Assembly: GCA_903851455.1 (NCBI GenBank)
Contig: CAINOM010000399.1
Span: 1 to 10,180 of the forward strand
Direction: 5' to 3'
From: an uncultured Bacteroidota bacterium
GTDB taxonomy: Bacteria; Bacteroidota; Bacteroidia; Chitinophagales; Chitinophagaceae
DNA length: 10,180 nt
The position numbers and the translations under genes were made by a program. Shown piece by piece: positions 7,557 through 10,180 of this stretch; the stretch's first letter is position 1; the number at the start of each line of letters is the position of its first letter. The notes below the pieces were generated by a model, which saw only the letters and a list, made by a program, of their open reading frames with translations, made no database searches and was not told where the DNA came from.

Positions 7557-9155
7557 TCATCGGTTCAGTTCGTACAACACAGTCCGTCCCGAAGGCGAAG
7601 TATATGCAACATGGTAGCCGGCATTTATCTCAGCATACAATGCTTTAAAATGGTCGTTGCGTAAAAACGTATCATTGTAGCACCACATCAGGACATAGTC
7701 AATAGCTACTCCCGCAGACTGCTTGTATTCCGCTATCCGGGCATAGGGTGGTGCATTTTCTATCCCTTCGGCTTTACCCAGGTAGAAGTATGGATTTACG
7801 GCGCCGTTCCACCGCACGGGGAAGTATCCCATATTTGCTTCGTAATTGTCCAGTATGATGAGGGACTTTGTTGTGCCCATATATTGGGATGCATGGCTGA
7901 ACAGATAATTCCGGTCCGCTATTTTTTGCCCGTGGTCATCCAGCCCGGCCGGGGCAAAGTCAAGCGGTAGCACCACAGAATTAGGTTTGATGAGCTGCTC
8001 CGCAGAAACATAGTCTGCGGCTCCTTTCGACGCGATGACCATGCAATTCACCCTTGCTGCAGTAAGGCCCGCAAAACATGCGAACAGCAACACTGCCGCC
8101 ATTTTCTTGAATTTCGTTTCCGGTAAAAGGTAGGCAATGCAGCACGCTAATAGTATACCGACGTATGGCTGCACCCTTAGAGCGATCAGTATCAGCCGGC
8201 CTAAAAAATTATCAGGAAAGAACAGGTAAACGAACATGGTGAGCCCCAGGCTGATCAGCAAGCCGTCATATTTGTTTATTGTTTTGATCCTGAATTTTGT
8301 AAGGGCTGCACAAAATGTCAGCAACAGGATTATTCCCGCAGCTGCAGCGACATAGTCTTCGCTATGTGTGACATTTACGAAGTACTTAAATTGAATAAGC
8401 TCAACAAGCCGGTAGAAATGGTGCCCGATCACTAATTGCAGTCCGCCCTCCTGGTCTGTAAACATAGTCATCAGCAAAAGAAAAGGAGCGAAAAGCATTG
8501 CCAGCAGTCCTGCATACTCAAAGATGAATTGTCGCCGTTGTTTTGCGTCGGCGCCGGTAGCCACGCCATAAGAAACAACAAGCGCGGCACAGGTGAACGC
8601 GCAGAACCCGAATGCCAGCAAATGCGTAAAGTAAAGCAGCGTTGTAAAAAGGAAAAACATCACCGCATTTGTTATACTCTTCTGCTCAAGAAACCGGAGC
8701 CAGCTCCATACCACCCAGAAATAAAATGCAATGCTGAATGAGCTGTTATAAAAACCTTTTGAAAGCTCGTGCGGGAATACAAAGAAAAAGATCACCAGTA
8801 ACCAATAAGAGCCGTTGCCGCTGATCTTGCGTAGCAATAAATAAAACCCGCGGGTGAACACGACTACGTAAAGCGTAAGAAATATCTTTTCTGCGGTAGT
8901 TCCTTTTGCGATGAACATGAGCAGCGCAAGCACTACTGTAGACAGCCAGTTAGGGTCAGGGCGGTAAAGAACGTTGTAGTACCGGGAATAGAACGAAGTA
9001 TTCTTATTGCACCAGAGGTCGTGTAATATCTGTGCGTTATAAACATGGCATGGTCCGTCGCCGGTAAGGTAGTATTCCGGAAGCCATATTTGCAACAGGC
9101 AAAGGCCGAACCCGGTAAGCAGTAATGCGTTTATTATTTTCTGCATACTGGACAT
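7557..9155 (-). CDS. Polytopic membrane protein, GT-C glycosyltransferase-like
   Basis: A protein of 532 residues. It has about 11-12 hydrophobic segments between residue 8 and about 370: for example 8-24, 71-84, 91-108, 117-128, 140-155, 163-196 (two), 213-231, 269-285, 297-313, 321-345 and 351-368. A hydrophilic domain of about 150 residues follows at 380-532. The first loop after the first helix carries GDGPCHVYNA (32-41), with Asp33 and His37 placed like the acidic first-loop motif of GT-C enzymes, which use polyprenyl-phosphate sugars or transfer glycans on the outer face of the inner membrane. The family assignment rests on this topology and motif, so it is tentative; donor and acceptor are unknown. 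The start ATG at 9153-9155 lies 43 bases after the sprA stop, and another ATG follows three codons later. The TGA stop overlaps a possible start of the next gene. Co-transcription with sprA is likely, since no terminator is seen between them. Confidence 0.8.
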   Translation of the reverse strand: MSSMQKIINALLLTGFGLCLLQIWLPEYYLTGDGPCHVYNAQILHDLWCNKNTSFYSRYYNVLYRPDPNWLSTVVLALLMFIAKGTTAEKIFLTLYVVVFTRGFYLLLRKISGNGSYWLLVIFFFVFPHELSKGFYNSSFSIAFYFWVVWSWLRFLEQKSITNAVMFFLFTTLLYFTHLLAFGFCAFTCAALVVSYGVATGADAKQRRQFIFEYAGLLAMLFAPFLLLMTMFTDQEGGLQLVIGHHFYRLVELIQFKYFVNVTHSEDYVAAAAGIILLLTFCAALTKFRIKTINKYDGLLISLGLTMFVYLFFPDNFLGRLILIALRVQPYVGILLACCIAYLLPETKFKKMAAVLLFACFAGLTAARVNCMVIASKGAADYVSAEQLIKPNSVVLPLDFAPAGLDDHGQKIADRNYLFSHASQYMGTTKSLIILDNYEANMGYFPVRWNGAVNPYFYLGKAEGIENAPPYARIAEYKQSAGVAIDYVLMWCYNDTFLRNDHFKALYAEINAGYHVAYTSPSGRTVLYELNR

Positions 9156-9198
9156 TCAAAAAAGGTATTTAAAGGGCACACCTATGGCTATACGGTCA

Positions 9199-10180
9199 CT
9201 AATTCGCAAAGATAAACCGCAGTGTTAACCCTGCCCTGGTAGTTGTCGTGGGGTAAGAGTTCGATACATACGGCACCGTTTGAGACCTGTCGAAGAAGAA
9301 GTGCAGCGTCAGCTTTTGCGTCACCGAATAGTCTACCGTTGGCGATATCCTGATCACCTTCTGCCCGCGCGATACTACGCTGATGTTATCTGCAAAGAAC
9401 GTATTGCTCGACTTGTCATCCCTCAACCCGATATCCAGCTTCATGATCAGCTCATTCTTCAGCTTCTGTATGCCAAATACTTTGAAAGGCAGCTTTATTC
9501 CTTTCTTTCGGTAGCCCAGCCCTATTACATATTCCGTGCTGGCATTCTCTGCTATCTGGTAGTCAATAAGGCTCAGCGCTTCCATTTTAGATTTCCTGAC
9601 TTCAAATTTGGCAGTGAGGTGATTTTTGAACGCCGCATCAAATCCTATCAGTGGGTTGAATGCCTGCGAGATCGTCACATTCGGCACCTGGAAGAACGGA
9701 ATGTAGTTATGCGAGTTCGAGTCAATAAATGACGGGAAGCCCAGCCCGAACTGGTCGTTGAACAGCAGGTTGGCATTAAAGCCATTCATCGACATACTGC
9801 CGGTATAAGCGTGGTTGATCACGAAGTTCGACATGATGGAAGAGAAGAACGGTATTTTGCTCAGCCCGTTATACGTCAGCTTCCAGTTTGGCAGTGGTGT
9901 GAAATACTTGAATGGATTGTCGCTCACATTTGTATGCGTATAGTCTATAAGCGGTTCTGTGCTGGCGCTCTTACCTGAGTATGCCGCAATAAATGAAGGC
10001 ACCAGCACATCCTGCGAGAACGGTCCGTAGCCCTTTGTGTATCCCGGGTTGCTTGGGTCCGGCAGACCATTGGTGTATGGATTGCTCAGACCTATGCGCT
10101 GCGATATGATAGGACGGTTGTTCAGAAACTGGTTATAGATCGCAGAGGTTACGTCCGTTTTATTGAACATGGTATGCAGC
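9199..10180 (-). CDS. sprA: SprA, outer-membrane translocon of the type IX secretion system (C-terminal part)
   Basis: The frame is open to the right edge of the window (Leu-His-Thr before the ATG at 10168-10170), so these roughly 326 residues are the 3' end of a gene whose usual product is well over 2,000 residues. SprA (Sov in Porphyromonas) forms the very large outer-membrane barrel through which T9SS cargo passes. Recognisable C-terminal signatures are GYGPFSQDVLVPSFIAAYSG, PLPNWKLTYNGLSKIPFFS, FNPLIGFDAAFKNHLTAKFE, STEYVIGLGYRKK, ISPTVDYSVTQKLTLHFFFD, and the final strand TRAGLTLRFIFAN, which closes the barrel. The alternating hydrophobic pattern fits the transmembrane strands of this region. 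The TAG stop is at 9199-9201, followed after 43 bases by the membrane glycosyltransferase-like gene on the same strand. Two proteins with T9SS sorting domains are encoded in the same window. No frameshift or damage is seen. Confidence 0.93.
   Translation of the reverse strand, partial: LHTMFNKTDVTSAIYNQFLNNRPIISQRIGLSNPYTNGLPDPSNPGYTKGYGPFSQDVLVPSFIAAYSGKSASTEPLIDYTHTNVSDNPFKYFTPLPNWKLTYNGLSKIPFFSSIMSNFVINHAYTGSMSMNGFNANLLFNDQFGLGFPSFIDSNSHNYIPFFQVPNVTISQAFNPLIGFDAAFKNHLTAKFEVRKSKMEALSLIDYQIAENASTEYVIGLGYRKKGIKLPFKVFGIQKLKNELIMKLDIGLRDDKSSNTFFADNISVVSRGQKVIRISPTVDYSVTQKLTLHFFFDRSQTVPYVSNSYPTTTTRAGLTLRFIFAN

Noticed and set aside
9156..9198. TACCTTTT on the minus strand before the glycosyltransferase-like gene as a promoter.
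   Set aside because: It lies within about ten bases of the start codon, leaving no room for a normal leader; co-transcription with sprA is simpler.
9280..9732. 150-residue open frame on the plus strand inside sprA.
   Set aside because: It is antisense to a clearly conserved SprA segment and has no recognisable domain; it is a shadow frame.

Overview
The window looks like chromosomal DNA of a Bacteroidota member, most likely of the Chitinophagaceae/Sphingobacteriia type (inferred from protein character only; no marker gene is present). The evidence is the C-terminal part of SprA, the outer-membrane translocon of the type IX secretion system (T9SS). Two secreted proteins also end in T9SS type A sorting domains, there is a typical small Bacteroidota outer-membrane barrel protein, and several starts are preceded by TAnnTTTG-like -7 elements rather than strong Shine-Dalgarno sites. 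Coding density is high and no gap exceeds about 75 bases. I see no tRNA, rRNA, CRISPR array, insertion sequence or phage gene.

Layout. Positions 1-447 (+) hold the C-terminal end of a conserved protein I cannot name firmly. It converges, with only four bases between stop codons, on a small class I SAM-dependent methyltransferase (452-1045, -). That gene is divergent from an unrecognised small protein (1120-1605, +). The shared 74-base gap holds candidate promoters for both directions and a 7-bp inverted repeat. Two large exported proteins follow on the plus strand: a 931-residue beta-propeller (BNR/Asp-box) protein (1668-4463) and a 752-residue subtilisin-like serine protease (4514-6772). Both have N-terminal Sec signals and C-terminal T9SS sorting domains. 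A strong intrinsic terminator at 6795-6832 ends this run.

The rest is a minus-strand cluster read from the right edge: the sprA 3' end (9199 to beyond the window), a polytopic membrane protein resembling GT-C glycosyltransferases (7557-9155), and a small outer-membrane beta-barrel protein (6805-7515). The last two are tightly packed, and an upstream in-frame ATG of the barrel gene would overlap the stop of its neighbour as ATGA.

Working together (inference). The two plus-strand products would cross the inner membrane by Sec and the outer membrane through the SprA channel, part of which is encoded a few kilobases away. The sorting domain would then be removed on surface attachment or release. 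The membrane glycosyltransferase-like protein and the barrel protein lie directly downstream of sprA and may be co-transcribed with it, but nothing in the sequence proves a functional link. I found no convincing undescribed defence or mobile system. The most notable points are the closeness of translocon and cargo, the protease with a large insertion in its catalytic domain, and a terminator that doubles as coding sequence for the convergent gene.
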